A DNA stretch of 14,570 nt from Deltaproteobacteria bacterium (GTDB taxonomy: Bacteria > Desulfobacterota > Desulfobacteria > Desulfobacterales > JAFDCJ01): NCBI GenBank assembly GCA_024277475.1, contig JAJRVC010000242.1, positions 1-14,570 of the forward strand, written 5' to 3'. The notes below the pieces were generated by a model. It saw nothing but the letters and a program-made list of their open reading frames with translations. It had not been told where the DNA came from and made no database searches. Positions 1 through 7,055 of the stretch are shown piece by piece (the stretch's first letter is position 1; every line of letters begins with the position of its first letter). A program made the translations under genes and the position numbers.

Positions 1-267
1 CTTTTCCCCCCGCTTCACAATCTCGGGTTCCAGCACCTTGATCGCCGCGTTGAAGGTGTTGCCGGCGCGTATCAACTCCGGTAAGAAACATTCGCCCAGG
101 TTGAATTTGTCACCGATGGTTGTCATACCCGAAGACAGTCCTTTTTCTACGCCTGATAGGGGATCCATGCCCTGATCAATTAGATTTTTGGCCGCTTCGA
201 CAGCTTTTGCTTCGTTCAACTCTATAATGGCTTCTTTTAATTTTTCAATTATTTTGTTTTCACTCAT
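1..267 (-). CDS. Corrinoid methyltransferase-associated protein, N-terminal part (partial)
   Basis: The first 89 codons are present; the gene runs off the left edge. The protein starts MSENKIIEKLKEAIIELN and contains the conserved stretch around LGECFLPELIRAGNTFNAA (residues about 57-75). This is the helical cap (B12-binding-2 domain) of cognate corrinoid proteins of the MtaC/MtbC/MttC type. The cobalamin-binding Rossmann domain with its DxHxxG motif should lie beyond the edge and is not seen. Such proteins carry a methyl group on cobalt between a substrate-specific methyltransferase and an acceptor methyltransferase in methylamine, methanol or betaine-type demethylation. The start is the only good ATG, with GGGGG about 5 bases upstream. 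It is on the same strand as the peptidase operon but separated by about 320 bp, so it is probably a separate unit. The substrate cannot be inferred here. Confidence 0.85.
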   Translation of the reverse strand, partial: MSENKIIEKLKEAIIELNEAKAVEAAKNLIDQGMDPLSGVEKGLSSGMTTIGDKFNLGECFLPELIRAGNTFNAAIKVLEPEIVKRGEK

Positions 268-586
268 TAAGGCCCCCGATCATGGTTTAATTTCTTTTTT
301 TTTCAGACACACTTTGATGCCGTCGGACAACGATGGATCTTCCAGCCAAGATATGAGAAACTTGCCTTATATTATTTTGGGTTAAGCGGTTCAACGTTCA
401 GGGTTCCCGGTTAAAAAACCCTAAAGGATGCATCCTAAGGGGATTTCGCATCCATAGGGCCCGCAAGGCTGTTACACACAACGGGTGAGAGAGGCCAATC
501 CGGGCGTCGTGTTGAAACATAATAAATTTCGGGACATTCCAACCCTGGAACCCGGAACTCTGAACCTGGAACCACTCAGTTTACGT
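268..586. other. Intergenic spacer without a gene
   Basis: No credible coding sequence is seen on either strand. The short plus-strand frame at 188-385 is antisense to the corrinoid gene start and has no recognisable composition. The part nearest the corrinoid gene should hold its promoter, but no convincing -35/-10 pair was found. The rest is the GTTC-rich inverted-repeat element listed separately, containing the palindrome GGATGCATCC (426-435) and a second GCATCC at 448-453. Confidence 0.6.
388..573. repeat. GTTC-rich inverted-repeat element, 186 bp
   Basis: The 25 bases at 388-412 match the reverse complement of 549-573 at 21 of 25 positions with no gap. Both arms are made of repeated GGTTC/AGGTTCA-like units. 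The interior is non-coding. The same word family bounds the element at 10970-11217. It could be a miniature inverted-repeat element or a degenerate structural repeat; no target duplication is clear. It sits 13 bp beyond the stop codon of the M24 peptidase. Confidence 0.55.
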
Positions 587-1780
587 CTACACAATCAATA
601 AATCACGAGCTGATTTGGTTAACGGCCGATAGCCATCAGCGGTCACCATGATGGTATCTTCCAACTGAATACCCCCCAATCCCATTTCATAGTAAGGCGT
701 TTCTACATTCACAACCATTCCTTCCTCAAGGATTTCTTCGGATGTTTCGGTTAAAAATGGGGGTTCATAAGGCTCAATACCAATTCCATGGCCAACATGA
801 TGTCTACGAAAGTGCGGAATCCCCGCACCTCTGACCCCTTCGACGGCCTCTTTGAATATTTGTGAAGCGCGGACACCGGGGCGAATTATCCCGATTGCCC
901 TTTCCAGGCCGGTTCGAATGGCATGATGATAGGATCGCTGTTTTTCATTCGCTTCTGCCACAACAACGGTACGCGCACAATCTGAATTGTAATATTGATA
1001 AACGCAACCGACATCAAAGCGGATGAGATCTCCGTTTCTTACAGGTTGTGAAGCAGAGATTACATTGGAGAGACCTCCTCGTGGGCCGACACCGACACAC
1101 GGCCAGGACGGTAAAGCACCCTGTTCTATGACCTTTTTAAAAAGTGTCTGCCATATTTCAAATTCGGTCGCTCCTTCGCGAATGGCCATCAATGCATTCT
1201 TGATTCCTGATTCTACGATTTCGGCAGAACGCTCTAATCTATTCACTTCCGCAGGCGTTTTAATGAGGCGTATTTCCCTAAATATTTGATACCCTGGAAT
1301 AAATTCAGCATTTGGCAAGTTCTCTTTGAGTACACCGTATGCAGCGGGTGTAATATTGCCTTCGTCAATGGCGATCCTGCCCTGGATCATGCCAATATCC
1401 GCCAGGCATTCCGTTAATGCCGCCATCGCATCCTTTTTAGGTTTCAATGAAGTCAGCAGCCTTTGGTAGCGTTCTTCCGTGTTATTAAGAGTTGCCTCCG
1501 CATGACGCTCCACATAAAATGTCCCAAACGTCAGGAAATTGTCTGTCCAGCAAGCTTCCTGGTCGGCCGCAAGATCCATATCGCCAATGGAGGTAATGAT
1601 AAAAGGGGCTAAATCCTGCTTGCGAGTCAAGACGGCAAAATTTTGAGTCGCCTTTATTAGACGGTGAGTAAGACTCCAAAAATCAGTTAAATATGTCACA
1701 TTTTCCGGCATCGTGGCTATGATAGCTTCAATGTCGTATTTTTCCATTACATCGTAGGCTCGATCCCTATTGAGCAGCAT
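587..1780 (-). CDS. M24-family metallopeptidase (Xaa-Pro aminopeptidase/dipeptidase-like)
   Basis: The protein is 397 aa from the chosen start. The N-terminal half (about 1-170) is a creatinase-type domain. The C-terminal half is the pita-bread metallopeptidase fold with all five metal ligands: Asp in FDVG (D256), Asp in SDCART (D267), His in HHVGHGIG (H331), Glu in NVETPYY (E360) and Glu in QLEDT (E374). This family removes N-terminal residues before proline, cleaves Xaa-Pro dipeptides, or hydrolyses related amides (creatine, ectoine ring products). The exact substrate cannot be told. The start at 1780 is preferred because AAAGGAGGTG lies just upstream; an in-frame ATG at 1807 would overlap the previous gene by 4 bp. 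It is the second gene of an operon, 23 bp after the cysteine synthase-like gene, suggesting a joint role in peptide or amino-acid breakdown. No signal peptide is seen, so it is cytoplasmic. Confidence 0.85.
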   Translation of the reverse strand: MLLNRDRAYDVMEKYDIEAIIATMPENVTYLTDFWSLTHRLIKATQNFAVLTRKQDLAPFIITSIGDMDLAADQEACWTDNFLTFGTFYVERHAEATLNNTEERYQRLLTSLKPKKDAMAALTECLADIGMIQGRIAIDEGNITPAAYGVLKENLPNAEFIPGYQIFREIRLIKTPAEVNRLERSAEIVESGIKNALMAIREGATEFEIWQTLFKKVIEQGALPSWPCVGVGPRGGLSNVISASQPVRNGDLIRFDVGCVYQYYNSDCARTVVVAEANEKQRSYHHAIRTGLERAIGIIRPGVRASQIFKEAVEGVRGAGIPHFRRHHVGHGIGIEPYEPPFLTETSEEILEEGMVVNVETPYYEMGLGGIQLEDTIMVTADGYRPLTKSARDLLIV

Positions 1781-1803
1781 AACACCTCCTTTAAAGTAAC
1801 CGT

Positions 1804-2787
1804 TCATGTCGTAAAATGCTCGGAGAAAAGATAGCGATATCTATTGTCAGCTAAAATCGTAACGATATTTTTTCCTGGTGCAAGTTCCTTTGCAACCTCC
1901 ATACACACATGAACATTTGCACCGGCTGACATGCCGCAAAACAGCCCCTCTTCCTCACACAATCGGTGGGCCATGGAGATGGCATCTTCATCTTTTACCA
2001 GGAATGCTTTTTCGACAAACCCTCTTTCCTCAATCTTGTTGATAATCAAGCCGGCTACCCCGGGGACGCCGTATTTTTCCATATAGAATTTTATCTCCGG
2101 AGCCATTTGGAACAGTGACGAACTGGCGGGTTCGACTGCATAAATTTTCACAGCGGGATTGACTTCCAGTAACGCCTCACTAACTCCCAGCAATGTGCCT
2201 CCTGTTCCCACCGCACCGACAAAGGCGTCAACCTTTCCATCGGTTTGCTCAATTATTTCTTTGCCGGTTGTTTCCTTATGGGCTAAAATGTTATCCGGGT
2301 TCATGGCCTGTCGCGCCCACCAGACATTCTCATTATTTTCTTCCAATTCAAGCGCTTTAATCCGGGGGATGATCTCGACAACCCCCCCATGAACGCTTTT
2401 TCCTTCCAATTCTTTATGGATCTCTTTGCCCGGATCGACCTCCACCACTTCTGCTCCATAGGATGTAATCATTTTTCGCTTATCTTCGGGTATCCATCCT
2501 TGCGGCATGTGCATAACTGATTTATACCCTTTGGCGGCACTTACAAAAGATAGTGCCGTCGCTGTGTTGCCGGTGCTGGACTCTGTTACAACGCCGCCTT
2601 CCTTCAGCTTGCCTTCTTTTTCGGCCCCCTCAATCATTTTTAATGCGATCCGATCTTTCATGCTTCCACTTGGATTGAGAAACTCACATTTCACCATTAT
2701 ATTCGCGGATACGTTTTTTGTGATTCGATTGAGGCGGACCATTGGGGTATTACCAATGCACTCTAAAATGCTTTCATGAATATCCAT
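1804..2787 (-). CDS. Cysteine synthase / cystathionine beta-synthase family PLP enzyme
   Basis: The protein is 327 aa, fold type II PLP enzyme. It has the N-terminal ECIGNTPMVRLNR motif, the Schiff-base lysine in NPSGSMKDR (K44), the substrate-carboxylate loop SSTGNTA (70-76; normally TSGNTG) and the PLP-phosphate loop GTGGT. There is no C-terminal CBS domain pair. Family members carry out beta-replacement (O-acetylserine, O-phosphoserine or serine plus sulfide) or beta-elimination. It is unusual near the C-terminus: where OASS has PSSGERY and CBS has PDS, this protein reads ADNRYRY, so the residue facing the PLP ring nitrogen appears to be Asn instead of Ser. The ATG at 2787 is chosen because AAAGGAG lies 6-7 bp upstream; the in-frame TTG at 2808 has no such support. 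It is the first gene of the operon, behind a sigma-54-type promoter. It may be a catabolic lyase rather than a biosynthetic synthase (inference). Confidence 0.83.
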   Translation of the reverse strand: MDIHESILECIGNTPMVRLNRITKNVSANIMVKCEFLNPSGSMKDRIALKMIEGAEKEGKLKEGGVVTESSTGNTATALSFVSAAKGYKSVMHMPQGWIPEDKRKMITSYGAEVVEVDPGKEIHKELEGKSVHGGVVEIIPRIKALELEENNENVWWARQAMNPDNILAHKETTGKEIIEQTDGKVDAFVGAVGTGGTLLGVSEALLEVNPAVKIYAVEPASSSLFQMAPEIKFYMEKYGVPGVAGLIINKIEERGFVEKAFLVKDEDAISMAHRLCEEEGLFCGMSAGANVHVCMEVAKELAPGKNIVTILADNRYRYLFSEHFTT

Positions 2788-2843
2788 TAATTTCTCCTTT
2801 ATTGGCAAAATGTATTATGCATCCCTATTACGGTTACCTAATT

Positions 2844-2859
2844 AGCAATAGATATGCCA
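2844..2859 (-). promoter_or_regulatory. Sigma-54 (-24/-12) promoter for the PLP enzyme / peptidase operon
   Basis: Read on the minus strand, the site is TGGCATATCTATTGCT. It matches the consensus TGGCACGN4TTGCW, with GG and GC in correct register (10 bases between the pairs). Transcription would begin near 2833, leaving a leader of about 45 bases before the start codon at 2787. The sigma-54 activator gene lies divergently just beyond, which strongly supports the call. Confidence 0.75.
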
Positions 2860-3080
2860 CTTTATCCAATTGGAAATTGTGTCATCTTTGTTAAAGATTG
2901 AAAAGTTAGGCTGAAGAATATGTTTATATTCTTGGTTTGAATTTGATGGTAACGTATTGCATTTATAAAGAAAAAATTTGATGGGCTGGATCGCGGACAG
3001 CAAATCGCCTATAGTGTAATTATGCAAGGCGCAAGCGACGAATTCAAAATAAGTGAAGACAACGTTGCTGTTTTACAACA

Positions 3081-3098
3081 TGTTGCATGATTGCAAAT
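3081..3098. promoter_or_regulatory. Candidate activator-binding site 1 (TGTTGC-N6-GCAA)
   Basis: TGTTGCATGATTGCAAAT resembles the perfect palindrome at 3185-3202 (same TGTTGC-N6-GCAA frame). It lies about 220 bp upstream of the -24 element, in the usual range for upstream activating sequences of sigma-54 activators. A further palindrome, CAACATGTTG, overlaps it on the left side. Confidence 0.5.
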
Positions 3099-3154
3099 AT
3101 TGCCTTCTTTTTTTGCTAACTCAATAGGGATCGGGGGGCATCCCAGGCCAATTG

Positions 3155-3183
3155 TTGACTTTGGTCAAGGATAAATGTATGGT
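3155..3183 (+). promoter_or_regulatory. Sigma-70-like promoter for the sigma-54 activator gene
   Basis: The -35 is TTGACT (3155-3160) and the -10 is TATGGT (3178-3183), separated by 17 bases. The -35 also sits in a small inverted repeat (TTGAC-TTTG-GTCAA, 3155-3168). The predicted start near 3190 falls within activator-binding site 2, pointing to negative autoregulation. Confidence 0.5.
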
Positions 3184-3184
3184 T

Positions 3185-3202
3185 TGTTGCAAAATCGCAA
3201 CA
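3185..3202. promoter_or_regulatory. Candidate activator-binding site 2, perfect palindrome
   Basis: The sequence is TGTTGCAAAATCGCAACA, with 6-bp arms that are exact inverted copies and a 6-bp spacer. It lies at the likely transcription start of the divergent regulator gene and about 325 bp from the operon's -24 element. It could serve both as an enhancer for the operon and as an autorepression operator. Confidence 0.6.
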
Positions 3203-3239
3203 TATCTCATCACATCTTAAGCATGGGAATTTGAGTGAC

Positions 3240-4727
3240 ATGAGCAAAATTAATTCGTCAAATAAAGAGAGTAGCGGTTCGGTTCAAGAAAAACTTAAAG
3301 CAATTATGAATTTTGATAAGATCATTAATTCATCTTTGGATAGCCTTTGGATTGCAGATGAAAATGGCAAAATCCTTCAGGTTAATAAAGTCGGACTTAA
3401 ATTATATAATTTTTCACTAGATGACGTAATTAATAAAAATGTAGATGAACTTTTAGAAAAAGGTGTTTTCGATCGTTCGCTCATTCGGGAAGTCATTCGA
3501 ACTGAAAAGTCTCATCTGGTTATAAATAAGCTTAAAAATGGCAAACAATTGCTCAGGGTTGCAAATCCTATTTTCAATGAAAATGAAAAACTAACCCTTG
3601 TTATCGTACAAGAAAGAGATATGACGGAGCTATATCTTCTGAAATCGGATTTAGAAAAAAGTCATGCAATCAGCGAGGGATACCGGTCGCAGCTAAAGCA
3701 ATTGACCACCCAGGATGGGCATTGGTCTGAAGCTAACATTCGCAGCGCCACAATGTATCAGGTGATGGAAAAGGCGGTCAGGCTTTCGCAGGTCGATACG
3801 ACGATACTGTTACAGGGCGAAGCCGGTGTTGGTAAAGGATACTTTGCAAATCTTATCCATAATTCCTCGCCGCGAAAGGACAAACCGTTTATTCGGGTGG
3901 ATGCCGGTGCTATTCCTGAACAGCTCATTGAGTCGGAGTTGTTCGGGTATGAAGGCGGGGCTTTCACAGGTGCTCTGAATAAAGGAAAACCTGGATATTT
4001 TGAAATAGCAGAAGAAGGCACATTATTTCTGGATGAAATTGCCGAAATTCCACTGCAAATCCAAGTAAAGCTTCTAAGGTTTTTAGAAAACAATCAAATA
4101 GTGAGGGTTGGCGATACAACAACAAAAACCATAAATACCCGTGTAATAGCCGCCACTAATAAAAAACTTGATAATATGGTTGAAGAGGGCAGGTTTCGTA
4201 AAGATCTTTTTTTTCGGTTGAATGTCATCCCTCTGACGATTCCACCACTACGGGAAAGAGTGGAGGATATTCCCCCTCTTATTTATTATTTTCTAAAAAA
4301 ATTAAACCGGAAATATTCCACGCAGAAAGCAATTTTTCCGCAGGCACTCGAGTGTCTTTGCACTTATTCTTTTCCTGGGAATATCCGCGAACTTTCCAAT
4401 CTTATCGAGCAACTCGTAGTTTTATTGCCTGGTGATAAGATTGATATCGAGGATATTCCTTCCCATATCCGGGGAGGATACAATGACAGAAAAAATACCC
4501 TGTTATCACAAGGATGGAATCTTCAAAAAACAGTAACAGAAATTGAAAAAGATCTGATTAAGCGAGCCATAGAAAATTTTGGCAGCCAACGAAAAGCCGC
4601 ACAACCATTAGGGATTGATCACTCAACGTTATCAAGAAAAATTAAAAAATACGGTATTCGAAAACAGGAACTTAGTTCGCTTCGCTCACAACCTGTCGAG
4701 AGCCTCAAGGTCGTGCGATTGGAATAA
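3240..4727 (+). CDS. PAS-domain sigma-54 activator (bacterial enhancer-binding protein)
   Basis: The protein is 495 aa. Domain order: a PAS sensor domain (about 22-130, with SLWIADENGKILQVNK), a short helical linker (130-160), an AAA+ domain (about 165-400) and a C-terminal Fis-type helix-turn-helix (about 447-472, RKAAQPLGIDHSTLSRKIKK). In the AAA+ domain the Walker A reads GEAGVGKG (193-200), the sigma-54-contacting loop GAFTGA is intact (240-245), and Walker B is TLFLDE (261-266). There is no receiver domain, so the signal is probably a small molecule or redox state sensed by PAS rather than phosphorylation. It is divergent from the PLP-enzyme/peptidase operon, whose sigma-54 promoter it probably drives. 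An in-frame TTG at 3231 is an alternative start; ATG at 3240 is preferred, although neither has a strong ribosome-binding site. Confidence 0.88.
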   Translation: MSKINSSNKESSGSVQEKLKAIMNFDKIINSSLDSLWIADENGKILQVNKVGLKLYNFSLDDVINKNVDELLEKGVFDRSLIREVIRTEKSHLVINKLKNGKQLLRVANPIFNENEKLTLVIVQERDMTELYLLKSDLEKSHAISEGYRSQLKQLTTQDGHWSEANIRSATMYQVMEKAVRLSQVDTTILLQGEAGVGKGYFANLIHNSSPRKDKPFIRVDAGAIPEQLIESELFGYEGGAFTGALNKGKPGYFEIAEEGTLFLDEIAEIPLQIQVKLLRFLENNQIVRVGDTTTKTINTRVIAATNKKLDNMVEEGRFRKDLFFRLNVIPLTIPPLRERVEDIPPLIYYFLKKLNRKYSTQKAIFPQALECLCTYSFPGNIRELSNLIEQLVVLLPGDKIDIEDIPSHIRGGYNDRKNTLLSQGWNLQKTVTEIEKDLIKRAIENFGSQRKAAQPLGIDHSTLSRKIKKYGIRKQELSSLRSQPVESLKVVRLE

Positions 4728-4796
4728 TGGAATATTGGGACTATTGGTTGGTGTTCCGTTAATGATATTCATTTTATACCAAAACACTCCAACTTA

Positions 4797-4913
4797 TTAC
4801 AATTGTTGTAAGAACCGCTCCAGCCGCGCAACAGCCTCCGGCAGGTTCCTACGTCCGAAACCGATGCGGAAGTGATTGCCGTTGTCATCGTATAAAGTGC
4901 CCGGTAACAACAA
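4797..4913 (-). pseudogene. C-terminal remnant of a class I/II aminotransferase
   Basis: Translating the minus strand gives 38 residues and a stop codon: LLLPGTLYDDNGNHFRIGFG followed by RRNLPEAVARLERFLQQL. This is the typical tail of PLP aminotransferases of the AspC/MalY-like group (a V-x-x-x-P-G segment, then HFRIGFGR with the carboxylate-binding Arg, then a final helix). Upstream of 4913 the frame continues without resemblance to the family and no start codon or body of the gene is present. It is therefore a deletion relic, not a gene. It is unrelated in position to the intact aminotransferase at the right end. Confidence 0.7.
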
Positions 4914-4970
4914 GTACCTGATCCGGCTATACCTGCAGATTACCCTAACCTGAAAAAGAAAAGTTAAAAT

Positions 4971-5000
4971 AATCTCTGCGTCAGCGGTCTGCGGTGAGAT
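4971..5000. repeat. CGCAGAG-type dispersed repeat (copy 1)
   Basis: On the minus strand this reads ATCTCACCGCAGACCGCTGACGCAGAG in part, a degenerate version of the ACCGCAGAG/CGCAAAG words seen at 5785-5812 and 7056-7118. It is non-coding and lies just downstream of the alpha/beta hydrolase gene. Confidence 0.4.
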
Positions 5001-5028
5001 ACTCCTTGGAATGGCAACAACATAGTTT

Positions 5029-5748
5029 TTACGCGATTAATGCCTGAAGCAGCCCCCTAGCAACGACACCGGGATTGGTGAAAAGCGTTTCATGGCCGCC
5101 TTCAACCTCGATGAGGTCAAATTTCCCGAGTCCTTGTGCCATCCCCAGGTAAGCACCCGGCGGCAATGACACATCGTCTTTACAGAACACAACGGATTTG
5201 GGAATGGTCAGGTTATCAAAATCGATTGTACTGACCGAAGTGGTAAAAAGAGCGAGGGGTTGAGGGACCAGTTTTTCAATCAGGGCATCTTGTTTCTCAG
5301 TGGGTTCTCCGGCCATGAGCATGCCACGTACAAAATCTTCAATGACCGGTACGCAGTTATCCGGAGAAGCCTGTGCTGCAACCGTCATTTCTTCTGCTGC
5401 TTCCGGGGGCACAAGATCAAACTGGCATTTGCCGTCAGCAAGAATGAAGGCGTTCAGGAAAATCAGTTGCGTAAGTTTGTCCGGCACTTTGGGAGCAGCC
5501 GCCTGGATCAGATAACCGGCACTTGAATGACCGACAAGCACAACCGGAGCGGTTTGTTGTTCCAGCACACTGCAGATGATGTCGATATAATCTTCAAATT
5601 GGATTTTGGAACAATCGTCACCGAGATTGTGCCCCGGCAGAGTGGGTGCCTCGGCAGTATGTCCGGCTTTCACGATCTCATCGATAACACCATTCCAGCA
5701 CCATCCGCCGTGCCATGCACCATGAAGCAGTACAAAGTGCTTTCCCAT
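5029..5748 (-). CDS. Alpha/beta hydrolase (methyl-esterase / hydroxynitrile-lyase-like group)
   Basis: The protein is 239 aa, a compact alpha/beta hydrolase. It has the oxyanion-hole motif VLLHGAWHGGWCW near the N-terminus, the nucleophile in GHSSAG (S75; the family form is usually GHSxGG), an acid residue in the CKDDVSLP stretch (D191 or D192) and the catalytic His in EGGHETLF (H219). The short cap region (about 110-170) and overall pattern resemble plant salicylate methyl-esterases, hydroxynitrile lyases and bacterial EstC-like esterases. The substrate is unknown. The start is supported by GGGAGG about 7 bp upstream. It is a single gene: 238 bp separate it from the cupin upstream on the same strand, and the aminotransferase relic lies downstream. 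It has no signal peptide and is cytoplasmic. Confidence 0.85.
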   Translation of the reverse strand: MGKHFVLLHGAWHGGWCWNGVIDEIVKAGHTAEAPTLPGHNLGDDCSKIQFEDYIDIICSVLEQQTAPVVLVGHSSAGYLIQAAAPKVPDKLTQLIFLNAFILADGKCQFDLVPPEAAEEMTVAAQASPDNCVPVIEDFVRGMLMAGEPTEKQDALIEKLVPQPLALFTTSVSTIDFDNLTIPKSVVFCKDDVSLPPGAYLGMAQGLGKFDLIEVEGGHETLFTNPGVVARGLLQALIA

Positions 5749-5784
5749 AATTTTCCTCCCTATTTATTGATAAAATCGTAAGGG

Positions 5785-5812
5785 TTCACCGCAAGACGCA
5801 AAACGCATAGAA
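5785..5812. repeat. CGCAAAG-type dispersed repeat (copy 2)
   Basis: TTCACCGCAAGACGCAAAACGCATAGAAA is a degenerate relative of the repeat at 7091-7118 (ACCGCAGAGATCGCAAAGAG). It lies in the non-coding leader of the alpha/beta hydrolase gene. A -10-like TATACT (minus strand, 5840-5845) lies further upstream, without a good -35. Confidence 0.4.
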
Positions 5813-5986
5813 AGTTTCAATGCCGTAATTTTTAATTTAAGTATAGCTCAACCATGATAAAATTGAAACGGCAACTGCCGCCCGTATTCACTCCAGCACA
5901 TGGATATTCTTTTTGGCACACATGCCCTCAATTTAATATTTTCGGCAAATACCCCGGGCCCTACGGCAACCAATTTCGGATGTGTT

Positions 5987-6310
5987 TCAGGGAAGGTAGT
6001 CTTCGCGAACCGGAGAAAAAACTTCAATCACCACTGAATCCTCCAGAGCATCCACCGAATGCTCGGCGCCACCGGGAATGCACCAGCTGTCACCGGTATC
6101 CACTTCCAATATCTCACTTTCGACCTTGAACCGGAGTTTGCCGGTTACCATAAACCCCGTCTGCTCATGGGGATGGGAGTGAGGCGGAATCGCGGATCCT
6201 TTGGCGATACTGAATTGTCCCATTAATGTTTTTTCGCCGTGCACCAGGGTACTCAGATGAACACCTTCCAAAAGCTGCCGCTTGTCTGCGGTCCCCTTTT
6301 TGCGAAACAT
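5987..6310 (-). CDS. Small single-domain cupin protein
   Basis: The protein is 107 aa. Cupin motif 1 is seen in PPHSHPHEQTGFMVTG (His-x-His, Glu and the closing Gly) and motif 2 in IPGGAEHSVD (the last metal-binding His). All the usual metal ligands are therefore present. Small cupins of this kind serve as isomerases, dioxygenases, sugar-binding or quercetinase-like enzymes, or sensors; no specific role can be assigned. The start at 6310 is chosen because AGGAGG lies 9 bp upstream; a 15-residue longer version from 6355 is possible but basic and unsupported. It follows the IspD-like gene by about 50 bp on the same strand and may be cotranscribed, possibly acting on the same sugar-phosphate-like metabolite (inference). 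Confidence 0.8.
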   Translation of the reverse strand: MFRKKGTADKRQLLEGVHLSTLVHGEKTLMGQFSIAKGSAIPPHSHPHEQTGFMVTGKLRFKVESEILEVDTGDSWCIPGGAEHSVDALEDSVVIEVFSPVREDYLP

Positions 6311-6361
6311 ATCTTCAATCCTCCTGTTTATTTTACGGCGCCAGTTCCGTTGCAATGGTTT

Positions 6362-7033
6362 TCAGAGACATTCTTCAAAAATTTCATTCGCTATTGCAAT
6401 GTCTGATCTGTGTGTAACTTTGATATTGGAATAATCGCCGGGGACGACCATAATGTCATGGGCAGTCATTTTGGCCACAATTTCGCTGTCATCAGTCGGC
6501 ACAAAATACTTTTCCTTGACTGCCTTCTCCATGGCCTGTTTCAAAATTTTACGGTTATAGGCCTGGGGGGTTTGTGCTATCCATGTTTTTATTCTGGGCA
6601 ATGTTCCGGTGATCATCATGGACTGATCGTCGGTTATCTTTACGGTTGCAGTCGGATTGACCGCCGTCATGGCTGCACCTGTTTTTTGGACACAGGAAAT
6701 TAATTCTTTTATCAGTACGGGTTTCACCAAAGGTCTGGCGCCATCATGGGTTATCAATAGATCACCGGCAGATGCATTCAGCGCATTTAAAAGGGATTCA
6801 ATTCGCTGCTTACCGCCGATAACGATTTTTACGATCGCCAACTCTCTGGTCAGTTCTTCATACGTTTCTTTATCTGAACTTCTGGCAGCTACAATTACTT
6901 CATCGATTTCCCCACAGGCAAGAAATCTTTCCAGGGTTCGGATTAACAGGGGTCTCCCCCGAATCGGTTCAAGCATTTTATTTTTCCCATAGCGGGTGGA
7001 AGAACCGGCAGCGGTTATCAAAGCGGATATCAT
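6362..7033 (-). CDS. ispD: IspD-family cytidylyltransferase (MEP cytidylyltransferase-like)
   Basis: The protein is 223 aa, the family's usual length. It shows the N-terminal nucleotide loop AAGSSTRYGKNK (residues 8-19), the signature ITHDGARPLV, the Arg in LPRIKTW followed by AQTPQAY, TDDSE, and the C-terminal GDYSNIKVTHRSD. IspD joins CTP and 2-C-methyl-D-erythritol 4-phosphate to give CDP-methylerythritol in the non-mevalonate isoprenoid pathway. The related TarI/Bcs1 enzymes use ribitol 5-phosphate, and sequence alone does not fully exclude such a substrate. Canonical PKQ at the CTP loop is replaced by KNK, and the TDT(I/M)K motif reads TATVK. It lies downstream of the Dxr-like gene, the enzyme that would supply its substrate, with a 141-bp gap carrying a repeat. 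There is no IspF in the window. Confidence 0.8.
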   Translation of the reverse strand: MISALITAAGSSTRYGKNKMLEPIRGRPLLIRTLERFLACGEIDEVIVAARSSDKETYEELTRELAIVKIVIGGKQRIESLLNALNASAGDLLITHDGARPLVKPVLIKELISCVQKTGAAMTAVNPTATVKITDDQSMMITGTLPRIKTWIAQTPQAYNRKILKQAMEKAVKEKYFVPTDDSEIVAKMTAHDIMVVPGDYSNIKVTHRSDIAIANEIFEECL

Positions 7034-7055
7034 GATCTCACCAGTTTTATTTTGT

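Noticed and set aside
426..453. GGATGCATCC palindrome and nearby GCATCC as a terminator
   Set aside because: The palindrome has no loop, the second arm pairing is short, and there is no T-run.
388..573. CRISPR-like array from repeated GTTC words
   Set aside because: The repeats are 7-8 bases, adjacent and inverted, without regular spacers or cas genes.
1781..1807. Longer M24 peptidase start at 1807 with a 4-bp ATGA overlap
   Set aside because: The strong AAAGGAGGTG lies inside that extension and directly serves the ATG at 1780; the extra nine residues would be the translated ribosome-binding region.
2842..3027. A 61-codon minus-strand frame in the sigma-54 control region
   Set aside because: It covers the -24/-12 promoter and has no ribosome-binding site or recognisable sequence.
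4914..5028. Possible longer aminotransferase gene upstream of the relic
   Set aside because: The frame beyond 4913 does not resemble the family and the DNA contains a dispersed repeat; only the C-terminal 38 residues are supported.
5854..6129. A 91-codon plus-strand frame overlapping the cupin 3' end
   Set aside because: It is antisense to the second cupin motif, with no recognisable protein features and no good ribosome-binding site.
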